A stretch of DNA of 43,558 bases from MGIIa-L3 sp038150305 (GTDB taxonomy: Archaea > Thermoplasmatota > Poseidoniia > Poseidoniales > Poseidoniaceae): the NCBI GenBank assembly GCA_038150305.1, contig JAYOTG010000017.1:1-43558 (forward strand), written 5' to 3'. Shown here piece by piece: positions 31,774 through 39,328 of this stretch. Below the pieces are notes generated by a model. The model did no database searches and was not told where the DNA came from. It saw nothing but the letters and a program-made list of their open reading frames with translations. The position numbers and the translations under genes were made by a program. Position 1 is the first letter of the stretch. Every line of letters begins with the position of its first letter.

Positions 31774-32808
31774 TCAAAAGTCTTCGTCCATCGAGAAGCG
31801 CTGTTGGACCGCCCCGAGGGTGCTGTCCATGACGCCAGCCTTCTGGTATTCAGCGACGCGCTTCTCGAAGAAGTTCGTCTTTCCTTGCATGGAGATCATC
31901 TCCATCCATGGGAAGGGATTCGCCACGTCGTAGAGCTTGGAACATCCAAGCGTTTGGAGCAGGCGATCGGCGACGAACTCGATGTATTGCTTCATGTGGT
32001 CCGCGTTCATGCCGATGAGGCGAACAGGAAGCGCTGAGGTGACGAACTCGGTCTCGATGGCCACCGCTTCGGAGACGATGCGGTGAATGACGTTCTCCGG
32101 CGTGGGGCGCTCGAGCTTGTCGTGCAGCATGCACGCGAAGTCGCAGTGCAGCCCTTCGTCACGAGAGATGAGTTCGTTGGAGAAGGTCAGACCTGGCATC
32201 AGGCCGCGCTTCTTGAGCCAGAAGATGGCACAGAAAGAGCCGGAGAAGAAGATCCCCTCAACCGCGGCGAAGGCCACGAGACGCTCGGCAAAGGAGCCGC
32301 GCTTGCGGGAGAGCCAGCGCAGGGCCCAGTCGCCCTTCTTCTTGACCGAGGGAACGGTTTCGAGCGCCTTGAACAGGTGGCTCTTCTCGTTCTCATCCTT
32401 GATGTAGGTGTCAATGAGGAGGGAGTAGGTCTCAGCGTGGATGTTCTCCATCATGATTTGGAAGCCGTAGAAGGCGCGGGCTTCGGGCCACTGCACTTCG
32501 TTGGTGAAGTTCATCACGAGGTTCTCGTTCACGATGCCGTCGCTGGCAGCGAAGAAGGCCAGCACGTGCTTGAGGAAGTGCTGCTCGTCCGCGTTGAGTT
32601 GCTCCCAGTCCTTGAGGTCCTGGCTGAGGTCGATTTCCTCGGCCGTCCAGAAGGAGGCTTGCTCCTGCTTGTACATCTCCCAGATGTCCGAGTGCTGGAT
32701 GGGGAAGAGCACGAAACGGTCCAGGTTTTCTTCAAGCATCGGTTCAATGAATTCCGATGAAAGATCGAGGTCAAATCCGTCGTTGCTCGTGGTGCGTTCG
32801 ATGACCAT
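31774..32808 (-). CDS. nrdB: Class I ribonucleotide reductase, small (beta) subunit
   Basis: 344 residues from the ATG at 32808 (MVIERTTSND), with GGGGG eight bases upstream; the open frame continues further but without support. All iron ligands align with mouse R2 spacing: D90, E121, H124, E184, E218 and H221, and the radical Tyr is Y128 (ENIHAETYSLL). The C-terminus FSMDEDF resembles the eukaryotic FTLDADF tail that docks on the large subunit. It therefore looks like a di-iron tyrosyl-radical class Ia protein, not the Tyr-less Ic type. First gene of an nrdB-nrdA operon, with a TATA-like box upstream on the minus strand at about 32865-32870. Confidence 0.96.
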   Translation of the reverse strand: MVIERTTSNDGFDLDLSSEFIEPMLEENLDRFVLFPIQHSDIWEMYKQEQASFWTAEEIDLSQDLKDWEQLNADEQHFLKHVLAFFAASDGIVNENLVMNFTNEVQWPEARAFYGFQIMMENIHAETYSLLIDTYIKDENEKSHLFKALETVPSVKKKGDWALRWLSRKRGSFAERLVAFAAVEGIFFSGSFCAIFWLKKRGLMPGLTFSNELISRDEGLHCDFACMLHDKLERPTPENVIHRIVSEAVAIETEFVTSALPVRLIGMNADHMKQYIEFVADRLLQTLGCSKLYDVANPFPWMEMISMQGKTNFFEKRVAEYQKAGVMDSTLGAVQQRFSMDEDF

Positions 32809-32864
32809 GCTGTGTTCCCCCTGTTTCCGGTGCGCGACGGCTTTTCTCTCCCGCCATGGAGGGC

Positions 32865-32870
32865 CTATAA
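32865..32870 (-). promoter_or_regulatory. TATA-like element upstream of nrdB
   Basis: Minus-strand TTATAG, about 57 bases before the nrdB ATG at 32808, in a 233-bp gap between nrdB and dut. The distance allows a 5' leader of about 30 bases. No other clear elements are seen in the gap; the dut promoter could not be placed. Confidence 0.25.
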
Positions 32871-33041
32871 CCATCACGGCTTGGTCTCGGTGTGGAGACA
32901 CGCGTTCGTGACGGTCGGCCCGGTTGGCGGGAGTTTTTGGACCGACCTCGGAGGCTTATGAGGATGGTCTAGGCCCCACAAGAAATGTGAAATCTAACAA
33001 CGGGAAATCACAGGCTTTCAACCCCTTGATTTCCACTGGAG

Positions 33042-33536
33042 ATGGCGCGACAAATTGAATGCCCTCCCTCAGAATTTCAGACCATGCACGGATTGCGGGT
33101 GGACCTACGGATGGCGCGCCTGGACGAACGAGCGGTGCTGCCGGTTCGAGCGACCTCCGCCTCGGCGGGCATGGACCTCCATGCCCTCGAGCGCACGGAA
33201 ATCACCCGCGGCCAAGCCACCTTGGTGCGCACCGGGCTGGCGATGGCCCTTCCTGAAGGATGGGAAGCCCAGATCCGTTGCCGCTCTTCCCTCGGCCGAA
33301 AAGGACTCATCATGCCAAACGGCCTTGGCACCATCGACGCCGACTACCGCGGTGAACTGATGGTGATGATGACGTGGATCGGCGAGGGGCCTTCCTTCGT
33401 GCTTGAGGCCGGAGAACGCATCGCGCAGTTGCTGGTCGCTCCCGTCCCTGAGGTCAACCTCGTGGCCTGCACCGTCGAGGAGCTTGGCGACACCGAGCGC
33501 GGCGAGGGCGGCTTCGGTTCGTCCGGCCGCTTCTGA
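33042..33536 (+). CDS. dut: dUTP diphosphatase (trimeric dUTPase)
   Basis: 164 residues from ATG 33042, or 150 from ATG 33084, closer to family length; the choice is uncertain. All five dUTPase motifs are visible: SAGMDLHA (I), RSSLGRKG (II), GTIDADYRGEL (III), RIAQLLVAP (IV) and RGEGGFGSSGRF (V). The catalytic Asp is in IDADYRG and motif V closes over the triphosphate. It hydrolyses dUTP to dUMP, keeping uracil out of DNA and feeding dTMP synthesis. It is divergent from nrdB, so the 33041/32809 gap probably holds promoters for both dNTP-supply units. It ends 3 bp before lipB. Confidence 0.93.
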   Translation: MARQIECPPSEFQTMHGLRVDLRMARLDERAVLPVRATSASAGMDLHALERTEITRGQATLVRTGLAMALPEGWEAQIRCRSSLGRKGLIMPNGLGTIDADYRGELMVMMTWIGEGPSFVLEAGERIAQLLVAPVPEVNLVACTVEELGDTERGEGGFGSSGRF

Positions 33537-33539
33537 GGG

Positions 33540-34172
33540 ATGCCCATGCGCGAGATGGACGTGCTCCGCCTCGACGTGACCCCGTGGGAGGTCACGGATG
33601 CGCTGATGCGCGAACGCCAGCAGGAGCGCATCCGTCGGGAGCGCGAAGACCTCATCATCTTCGTCGAGCATCCTGAAGTGGTCACCGTAGGTCCTCGTGC
33701 CCGAAGCGAAGGCCACGCGCCGCCGTCAGACTACGCCTCAGCGAGCACCGATCGCGGTGGCGGATTGACTTGGCATGGACCAGGTCAACTCGTCGTCTAC
33801 CCGGTGGTGCATTGGGACCTTGACGGGGAAGCCAACGTCGCGGCCGTCATCCATCGCCTCGAGGCATGGGTCATCCTCGCCCTGGCCGAGGTCGGCGTCG
33901 AGGGCCACCGCGACGAGCGGATGCAGGGCGTGTGGGTTTCGGGCAGGAAGGTCTGTTCGATTGGCCTCTCTTTCTTGCGCTGGGTCAGCCGCCACGGCCT
34001 GACGGTGAACCTCGACACGCCTTCCGGCCGTGTCGAAGCCTTGGCCGGCTGCGGCTTGCAGCCGGACATGACCACCTCACTTCGTGCGCTGGGCCATCAC
34101 GTTGAGCGCGAGACTTTGGTGGACGCGTTGCTCAAGACCGCCCCGCAGGCCCTCGTTCGAGACCCCCGCTGA
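33540..34172 (+). CDS. lipB: Octanoyltransferase
   Basis: 210 residues; ATG 33540 or the ATG two codons later (GAGGG seven bases upstream) may be used. Motifs: RGGGLTWHGPGQLVVYPV (about 72-89), catalytic K137 in SGRKVCSIG, and catalytic C171 in GCGLQPDMTTSL. LipB moves octanoyl from acyl-carrier protein to the E2 lipoyl Lys and forms a thioester on that Cys. The product is the LipA substrate. Most archaea lack LipB and use lipoate ligases, so its presence with LipA is notable. The source of the acyl donor is unclear, as no acyl carrier protein is in the window. It sits between dut and ubiX in a tight plus-strand cluster. Confidence 0.93.
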   Translation: MPMREMDVLRLDVTPWEVTDALMRERQQERIRREREDLIIFVEHPEVVTVGPRARSEGHAPPSDYASASTDRGGGLTWHGPGQLVVYPVVHWDLDGEANVAAVIHRLEAWVILALAEVGVEGHRDERMQGVWVSGRKVCSIGLSFLRWVSRHGLTVNLDTPSGRVEALAGCGLQPDMTTSLRALGHHVERETLVDALLKTAPQALVRDPR

Positions 34173-34199
34173 TGGCGGAAGGTCGGGACAAGGGTTGAA

Positions 34200-34796
34200 G
34201 TGGCCGTGCACGGACCTCTTGACGTGACTGGAGAGATTGTCGTCTGCATCAGCGGCGCTTCCGGCGCCATCTACGGCATCCGCCTCCTCGAGTGCCTCGT
34301 GGACGCAGGACGCTCGGTTCGTCTGGTCGCCACCGACTCCGCACGCTTGACCCTGAAGCACGAGTGCGACACGACGCCTGAGGCCCTCACCGAGCGCCTT
34401 GGCCTGACCCTGGAAGACGCCAAGAACGTCGGCGCAAAGTCGGCCTCCGGTTCCGCCAAGATCGACGCCGTGGTCATCTGCCCTTGCTCAGGCACCACCA
34501 TCGGAAAGCTCGCTGCAGGCATCTCCGACAACCTCGTGACCCGCTCTGGCGTGGTCGCCATGAAGGAGAACCGTCCGCTCATCATCGTCCCGCGCGAGAC
34601 CCCGCTGGCCACGGTTCACCTCGAGAACCTGGCCAAGTTGTCCGGTTGGGGCGTCGTGGTCCTGCCGGCCATGCCCGGCTTCTACACCCACCCCACGTCC
34701 ATCGAGGACATGGTTGACTTCATCGTGGCGCGCATCCTCGATCAACTCAACATCGAGCACCGCCTTGGGCAGCGCTGGACCGGCGACGAAATCTGA
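34200..34796 (+). CDS. ubiX: Flavin prenyltransferase (UbiX family)
   Basis: 198 residues from GTG 34200. Flavin-phosphate site GASGAIYG (19-26), the SGTTIGKLAAGISDNLVTR segment (about 97-115), PRETPL (131-136), and the C-terminal GFYTHPTSIEDMVDFIVARI are diagnostic. It makes prenylated FMN from FMN and a dimethylallyl phosphate for UbiD-type decarboxylases. Expected partner UbiD is not in the window. In archaea the pair often serves quinone or aromatic-acid metabolism. It starts 27 bp after lipB. A Ser/Lys pocket residue (KSASGSAKI) region is typical. Confidence 0.92.
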   Translation: MAVHGPLDVTGEIVVCISGASGAIYGIRLLECLVDAGRSVRLVATDSARLTLKHECDTTPEALTERLGLTLEDAKNVGAKSASGSAKIDAVVICPCSGTTIGKLAAGISDNLVTRSGVVAMKENRPLIIVPRETPLATVHLENLAKLSGWGVVVLPAMPGFYTHPTSIEDMVDFIVARILDQLNIEHRLGQRWTGDEI

Positions 34797-34867
34797 GCCG
34801 AACGCAACCGCCGTCCAGCGACGCACGGCACCACCGCCTTGATGAAGCCCCGAGGGAACCACTTGGC

Positions 34868-36634
34868 ATGGACGAGGACCTTGCGGTGCTCAACGTGGCC
34901 CAACTCAAAGAGCGGCTGCGCGAGCAGGGCTTACCCGTTTCCGGCAGGAAGCAGGACTTGGTCGACCGGCTGCTCGCTGCTGCACCCGCGCCGACCGCAC
35001 GGACGGTCGTGGACCTCGATCCTGCCTCGGCCTCGGTTGACCCGAGCGAAGTGCTGGACGCCTTGCCCACCGAGACAGGTGGCATGCAAGCCTTCCTCCG
35101 ACGCGAGGGGCCATTGGGCGTCCCCATGGCGGGCTTCGTCGCCGTTGGCGTGGCCGCCATGCTGCTGACGGTCGTCCTGTTCACCACAGGCGTCATCGGC
35201 GGCGCCAAAGAACCGAATTGGCAACTCATCGACTACGACGCGAACCAGGCCGAGGCCTACGCCGCCGGCCTCGTTGCGCTTGGCCATCCCGACTGGGAGG
35301 GACGCATGTCCGGAACCGCCGAGGAACACGCCACGGCCGAAAGCATCCTCGAGAACCTCACGGAGATGGGCTACACGCCGCAAATGAACTCCTATCCGGT
35401 GGACATGTTCAGCGTCAACAGCGAGCCGTCGCTCCGCATGTGCCCACCCGGCGCCTTCCCCGTCGATCCGTGCTCGCCACTCGATGTCGGCTCTCAGGGC
35501 CGCATCGTCGAATTCCAGCACCGCGTGGACTACGTCATCCAGGGCTTCTCGGGCTCGATCGATGCGCAGTTCAACATGGACGTCCCCTTGGTGGACCTTG
35601 GCGACGGCTCGGACGATGGCGCGTGGTCCTCCGCAGGCGGAGCGGTCGGCATCGTCGACAGCAGCGGCACCATCGGCGGCAACACCGACCTCTTCAGCAA
35701 AGCAGCACAGAACGATCTGGCCGCCCTTGTGCGCATCAACACAGGGTACAACTGCGGTTTGGTGGAGGCCGACGATTGCGTGCCGATCTTCAAGTCGCTC
35801 GACACCACGGCCGTCAAGGCCGCCAACGGCGGCTCGTTGCCGGACATCGCCTTCATCGCCGTCTCCAACAACACGGGCCAACAGATGCGCCAGCTGGCCG
35901 CGGACGGCGCGCGCCTCGAGATGGTCATCGACGTGACCAACGGCGGCCAACTCGACGTGAAGGTCCCCTGCGGCACCCTGCCCGGAAGCTCCTCTGAAGT
36001 GGTCATCGTCGGTGCGCACCACGACACGGTCTACCACAGCCCGGGTGCGGTGGACGACACTTCAGGCACGGCCAGCGTGCTTGAGATGGCGCGACAAATC
36101 GCCAAAATTGCCGAGACCGAAGGCACCCCTGAACGCACCTTGCGCTTTTGCACCTGGGGCGGAGAGGAAGAGGGGCTCTTCGGTTCCAAAGCCTATGTGC
36201 AGGCCAACGGGCAGATGCTGGCCAACAACCTGCGCCTCTACATCAACCTCGACATGAACCACGTGGACATCGATTCAAGCCGCGGCAACGGCATTTCCAT
36301 GTTCAGCAACAACCCCGAAGACCTGGCCAACATTCAGGCGATCTATGCCCTCTACCAAGCCGAACGCGCCGACATCGCGGAGCGCTATGACGTGCGCTTC
36401 ACGCTCCTCGACGGCGCGCAAGGTTCCGAAACGGGCATGCCCTACAACTCCGACCATGGTCCGTTCGTTTACGATTTGCCCGGAGGCGCAGAAGGAGACG
36501 CCATCGTCTGCTACGGCAGCGGCTCCTACGAATACCACTCGTACGCCGACGACATGTCCCGCTTCAACGCCGAATCCCTCGGCGTCTCCGTGACGGTGTA
36601 CGGCACCTACCTCCGCTGGCTCGCGTGGGGCTGA
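34868..36634 (+). CDS. Membrane-anchored M28 peptidase with N-terminal SAP domain
   Basis: 588 residues. The first 40 residues form a SAP-like helix-extended loop-helix (LNVAQLKERLREQGLPVSG, then RKQDLVDRLLAA), a fold that normally binds DNA. A linker and one membrane span follow (GFVAVGVAAMLLTVVLFTTG, about 89-108). The rest is extracellular. The M28 zinc ligands are visible: H384 (VGAHHDT), D396 (GAVDDTSG), Glu pair in WGGEEEGLFG, Asp in NLDMNHVD, and His in YHSYADD. A protease-associated-like insert separates the span from the catalytic part. M28 enzymes are zinc aminopeptidases or carboxypeptidases that trim peptides outside the cell. The SAP plus peptidase combination is unusual, because the SAP domain should lie on the cytoplasmic side. 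Follows ubiX by 71 bp. Confidence 0.88.
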   Translation: MDEDLAVLNVAQLKERLREQGLPVSGRKQDLVDRLLAAAPAPTARTVVDLDPASASVDPSEVLDALPTETGGMQAFLRREGPLGVPMAGFVAVGVAAMLLTVVLFTTGVIGGAKEPNWQLIDYDANQAEAYAAGLVALGHPDWEGRMSGTAEEHATAESILENLTEMGYTPQMNSYPVDMFSVNSEPSLRMCPPGAFPVDPCSPLDVGSQGRIVEFQHRVDYVIQGFSGSIDAQFNMDVPLVDLGDGSDDGAWSSAGGAVGIVDSSGTIGGNTDLFSKAAQNDLAALVRINTGYNCGLVEADDCVPIFKSLDTTAVKAANGGSLPDIAFIAVSNNTGQQMRQLAADGARLEMVIDVTNGGQLDVKVPCGTLPGSSSEVVIVGAHHDTVYHSPGAVDDTSGTASVLEMARQIAKIAETEGTPERTLRFCTWGGEEEGLFGSKAYVQANGQMLANNLRLYINLDMNHVDIDSSRGNGISMFSNNPEDLANIQAIYALYQAERADIAERYDVRFTLLDGAQGSETGMPYNSDHGPFVYDLPGGAEGDAIVCYGSGSYEYHSYADDMSRFNAESLGVSVTVYGTYLRWLAWG

Positions 36635-36672
36635 GCGGCACGGTCTTAGGGGGCTGCCTCAGGGTCCGGTTC

Positions 36673-36963
36673 ATGCCGCCACGTCGTGCCCATGCGTCGC
36701 ACATCCTTGTCGACTCGAAGGCCGAAGCCTTGCAGATTCGTGAGAAGTGCACCTCTCTGAAGGCCTTCCAGAAGATGGCGCGAAAGAAGTCCAGCTGCCC
36801 CTCGAAGGGCAACAACGGCGACCTTGGATGGTTCCGCAACGGCCAGATGGTCCGCCCCTTCGACACCGCGGTGTGGAACTTGCCCGTGGGCGAAGTCTCC
36901 GAACCGGTCCGCACCGAATTTGGCTGGCACCTCATCTGGGTCCACGAGAAGGACGAACCCTGA
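36673..36963 (+). CDS. Small parvulin-type peptidyl-prolyl isomerase
   Basis: 96 residues from ATG 36673 (MPPRRAHASHILVDS). The whole protein is one rotamase domain: ASHILV (start), AFQKMARKKSSCPSKGNNGD, then LGWFRNGQMVRPFDTAVW and a PVGEVSEPVRTEFGWHLI end. The His in SHILV and the His in GWHLI are the conserved pocket His pair, and a Cys in SSCPS sits near the usual active-site Cys/Asp. With no signal peptide it is a cytoplasmic Par10-like enzyme that isomerises Xaa-Pro bonds. It starts 38 bp after the peptidase stop and ends 9 bp before folB. Confidence 0.9.
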   Translation: MPPRRAHASHILVDSKAEALQIREKCTSLKAFQKMARKKSSCPSKGNNGDLGWFRNGQMVRPFDTAVWNLPVGEVSEPVRTEFGWHLIWVHEKDEP

Positions 36964-36972
36964 GGTGAGCGC

Positions 36973-37341
36973 GTGGCGTACACCATCGGGCTGGACGGCT
37001 ACGAGGTCCACGCGACACACGGCTGGTTCGACCACGAACTCGAGCGCACGCAACCCTTCGTGGTCGACGTCACCGTCGTGACCGCAAGCGCCGGCGCCAC
37101 CCAACTCGACGCCACGGTCAACTACGCCGACCTGCAAGGTGCGGTGGACGCCGTGTTGCTCGAGTCGGAACAACCGTACCGGCTGCTCGAGGCCATGGTG
37201 GACGCGATCCTCGACCGCCTCATGGCCACGCCGGGGGTGGCCAAGGCCACCGTCCGCATCGCGAAGCCCGAGGCGCCTCTGCCGCATCCTGGCGGGTGCC
37301 CATGGGTCGAGGCTTCGCGCGTTGCGGAAGCGGAGCCTTGA
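36973..37341 (+). CDS. folB: Dihydroneopterin aldolase family protein
   Basis: 122 residues from GTG 36973 with GAGGTGAG upstream. Family features: GWFDHE (17-22, with catalytic Glu22), NYADLQ (50-55), LLEAMVDAI (71-79), and K98 in IAKPEAPLP. FolB cleaves 7,8-dihydroneopterin to 6-hydroxymethyl-dihydropterin and glycolaldehyde, in folate or tetrahydromethanopterin synthesis. Bacterial-type FolB is uncommon in archaea, which often use a different aldolase (MptD). The PTR1-like reductase at 21178 could act on later pterins. No folP or folK is in the window, so pathway completeness is unknown. Confidence 0.9.
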   Translation: MAYTIGLDGYEVHATHGWFDHELERTQPFVVDVTVVTASAGATQLDATVNYADLQGAVDAVLLESEQPYRLLEAMVDAILDRLMATPGVAKATVRIAKPEAPLPHPGGCPWVEASRVAEAEP

Positions 37342-37366
37342 TGCTGCGCATCGAGAAACACCGTGC

Positions 37367-37870
37367 ATGGATGAGGCGCCGGTCAAGCGCGTCTACGTGC
37401 CCTCGGTCATCGAAGAAGAGCGGGGGCCGATCGGCTTGGGGTGCTTCTCCGAAGAAGCGACCGCATGGCGCGTGCTCCGGGCCTTCCTGAAGAAGACTGA
37501 ACGCATGCGTCTCGAACGCGCCAGCGTCGTGGCCTGGGACGTCGACGTCATCGGCGAGGACGGCATGACCGAACTTGCACATCTCCTGGTCCGTGATTGC
37601 CCCGTGTGCCGGCGCAGGACCATGTGGGTGGACCTTCGCCAATTCAGCGCCCTGTGCTACGGCTCAGCGTGCGAAGCCTGGGTGGAAGAACACCCGACGG
37701 AGAAGGACACCGTGGATTGTGGATGGCCGCAGACCCGCTTCTTCCAGCGCTGCGAAACGGCGGAGGAAGCCTTCGAGGTGCTCGCGGGTTTGGGCGCGGA
37801 CATCCACGCGCACGACGAGGAGCGTCAGGGCGAAGCCGAGGCCGCCTTGGACCACGAAGAGGCCGCCTAA
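37367..37870 (+). CDS. Unknown Cys-rich protein
   Basis: 167 residues from the ATG at 37367 (MDEAPVKRVYVPSVIEEERG). Not recognised. It contains CPVCRRRT followed about 20 residues later by CYGSACEAW, then single Cys in DTVDCGW and FFQRCET. The first four could form a zinc site of the CxxC/CxxxxC kind. The C-terminal third is acidic (AEEAFEVLAGLGADIHAHDE). No signal peptide or membrane span. It follows folB by 25 bp, so it is probably the last gene of the dut-lipB-ubiX-peptidase-parvulin-folB run. A nucleic-acid or RNA-binding role would suit a zinc site but is a guess. Confidence 0.6.
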   Translation: MDEAPVKRVYVPSVIEEERGPIGLGCFSEEATAWRVLRAFLKKTERMRLERASVVAWDVDVIGEDGMTELAHLLVRDCPVCRRRTMWVDLRQFSALCYGSACEAWVEEHPTEKDTVDCGWPQTRFFQRCETAEEAFEVLAGLGADIHAHDEERQGEAEAALDHEEAA

Positions 37871-37945
37871 TGACGAGGATGAGTGGGTGCTGGCCACACA
37901 CACAACGTACCAATTTCGTTAATGAGCCGAGGAAGAGGCCAAAAC

Positions 37946-38815
37946 ATGGCCGTCGAGAAAACCATCGGCCAGTCGTCCGAAGATGAACGGAAGAAAGCCT
38001 GGAAAAAGGCCGAGAAATTCATCGCCCAAAACAAGCCCGAAGAGGCGCTACACATCCTCAGGGCATTGGACGGGAAAGGCACCCACCAAACCACGCTTCG
38101 CCTCGCGGGCAGAGCGACGCACAAGATGGCTGAACAGACGGATTCCAAATCCGATTACCGTAAGGCCGCCTCGCTGCTCAACGACGCCCTCAAGATGGAC
38201 CCCAAGGACAAGAAGTCAGGGAAAGCGCACAACGATCTCCTCAACGAGATGCTCGAAAAGGGCATCCGCCGACGGTCGTTTCGTAAGGTCGGCTATGCCT
38301 TCGCAGCCATCGCAACGCTCGCGTTGATCGTCGGAACCTTGGGAGTCTCGCTCGGACCCATCACCAGGGAAGCCCCCATGTCGCCCCCGTCGTTCACACA
38401 GGGCACGGTCTTTTTTGGACCAGAACCGCTTCGTGGAAACCCTGCTTCACTCCTCCTCTCGGCTGAGGGCACCGTTACGTGGGACCGAAGCGACCTCTTT
38501 CTCGTGATCGCGGACGAGGAAAAGAAAGCGGAATGCGACAGCATCCCACCGATCGAGAGGGTCTTCTCGACCAGTCAAACCTGTAAAGCGGAGGACACGG
38601 GGTACGAGGCCATCAGCCACAACGGCACGACCGGCCTCACGTGGACGGCACAAGATGGAGCGTACTACGTCGGCATCGGAACGCTCGGTGAAAGCAATCC
38701 CGAAGGAGACGCCTTCACGCTGAGTGTTTCCATCGAACTCGGCCTTTCAACAACAGGATACGTGGCGACCCTGCTGTTGGGCGGCCTTGGCGTCTGGCTC
38801 ATCAAATTGGATTGA
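37946..38815 (+). CDS. Helical-repeat membrane protein
   Basis: 289 residues from ATG 37946 (MAVEKTIGQSSEDER). The first 115 residues are charged and helical with TPR-like signs: WKKAEKFIAQNKPEEALHIL and DYRKAASLLNDALKMDPKD. A membrane span follows (YAFAAIATLALIVGTLGVSL, about 122-141), then a beta-rich extracellular part with two Cys (ECDSIPP; SQTCKAED) that may pair, and a second hydrophobic segment at the C-terminus (GYVATLLLGGLGVWLIKLD). So both ends are membrane-linked and the N-terminal TPR is cytoplasmic. No known family is recognised. It may be a receptor or scaffold. Confidence 0.55.
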   Translation: MAVEKTIGQSSEDERKKAWKKAEKFIAQNKPEEALHILRALDGKGTHQTTLRLAGRATHKMAEQTDSKSDYRKAASLLNDALKMDPKDKKSGKAHNDLLNEMLEKGIRRRSFRKVGYAFAAIATLALIVGTLGVSLGPITREAPMSPPSFTQGTVFFGPEPLRGNPASLLLSAEGTVTWDRSDLFLVIADEEKKAECDSIPPIERVFSTSQTCKAEDTGYEAISHNGTTGLTWTAQDGAYYVGIGTLGESNPEGDAFTLSVSIELGLSTTGYVATLLLGGLGVWLIKLD

Positions 38816-38845
38816 AGCGCAGGGAAGCCGTGCGTCTGGGCTCAT

Positions 38846-38873
38846 GCCAAGGCGCACACTGGCCTTCCTTGGC
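38846..38873. terminator. Hairpin after the helical-repeat gene
   Basis: GCCAAGG (38846-38852) and CCTTGGC (38867-38873) pair perfectly around a 14-base loop, 30 bp after the stop of the upstream gene and 17 bp before the end of the small minus-strand ORF. No T-run follows. It is placed between convergent genes and may be a two-way terminator. Confidence 0.3.
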
Positions 38874-38890
38874 GCCCTTGATGACGAACA

Positions 38891-39066
38891 TCAAAGCTTC
38901 GTCACGCCGATGATCACCCAAACAACAAACCCCACTACGGCGAGAAAAAGGCCGCAAGGACTGCAAAAGCCAATATTCTCGCGAGGAGAGGACTCCCATC
39001 AGACTCGACAGTCGCCCAGAGGATACCGAAGACGATGTGCCCGATGATCTCGAAGATGATCGCCAT
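38891..39066 (-). pseudogene. Frameshifted small membrane ORF
   Basis: From ATG 39066 (CAT 39064-39066), the minus strand reads MAIIFEIIGHIVFGILWATV and continues hydrophobic to FFSP. A TAG follows at about 38939-38941. If one base is added there, the frame continues as VVGFVVWVIIGVTKL and stops at 38891, giving two clean membrane spans and about 58 residues. Hydrophobicity on both sides of the break suggests a once-intact two-span protein, disrupted by a one-base deletion or a sequencing error. A truncated 42-residue single-span protein is the alternative. No family recognised. Confidence 0.4.
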
Positions 39067-39224
39067 GCTTCATCCTGAGGAAGGTGACCACATAACCGAT
39101 GCTCCGAAATGACGCGGACGAACCTCGAACATGAACACGAGGCCTGAAGCCACGAGGAAGGAGGCAAGACTGTTCGCGTCTCCAGAAGCTCGCAGAGAGG
39201 TTGAACGAACAGGTGACGAGGCTT

Positions 39225-39241
39225 GGTACGGGAATCGTACC
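39225..39241. repeat. 6-bp perfect hairpin GGTACG/CGTACC
   Basis: Loop is GGAAT. It lies in the otherwise unassigned 39067-39328 stretch upstream of the H-NOX gene, about 90 bp before its start. It could be a regulatory or structural element; the rest of that stretch shows nothing else I can support. Confidence 0.3.
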
Positions 39242-39296
39242 CTTCGCTCCGGCATGATGCTCGTTCGCGCTCGTCAGTCGAATCATTGGACACCAA

Positions 39297-39306
39297 ACCA
39301 TATCAA
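39297..39306 (+). promoter_or_regulatory. Possible TATA box of the H-NOX gene
   Basis: The AT-rich ACCATATCAA is centred about 27 bases upstream of the ATG at 39329. In archaea this spacing would start transcription at or near the start codon, giving a leaderless message, which fits the lack of a good ribosome binding site. Weak sequence; low confidence. Confidence 0.25.
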
Positions 39307-39328
39307 CTGGGCCCATAGGCAATCGAGC

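Noticed and set aside
39181..39255. Possible tRNA T-arm on the minus strand (GGGTACGATTCCCGTACC)
   Set aside because: No acceptor, D or anticodon arm can be drawn around it; it is only a 6-bp hairpin.
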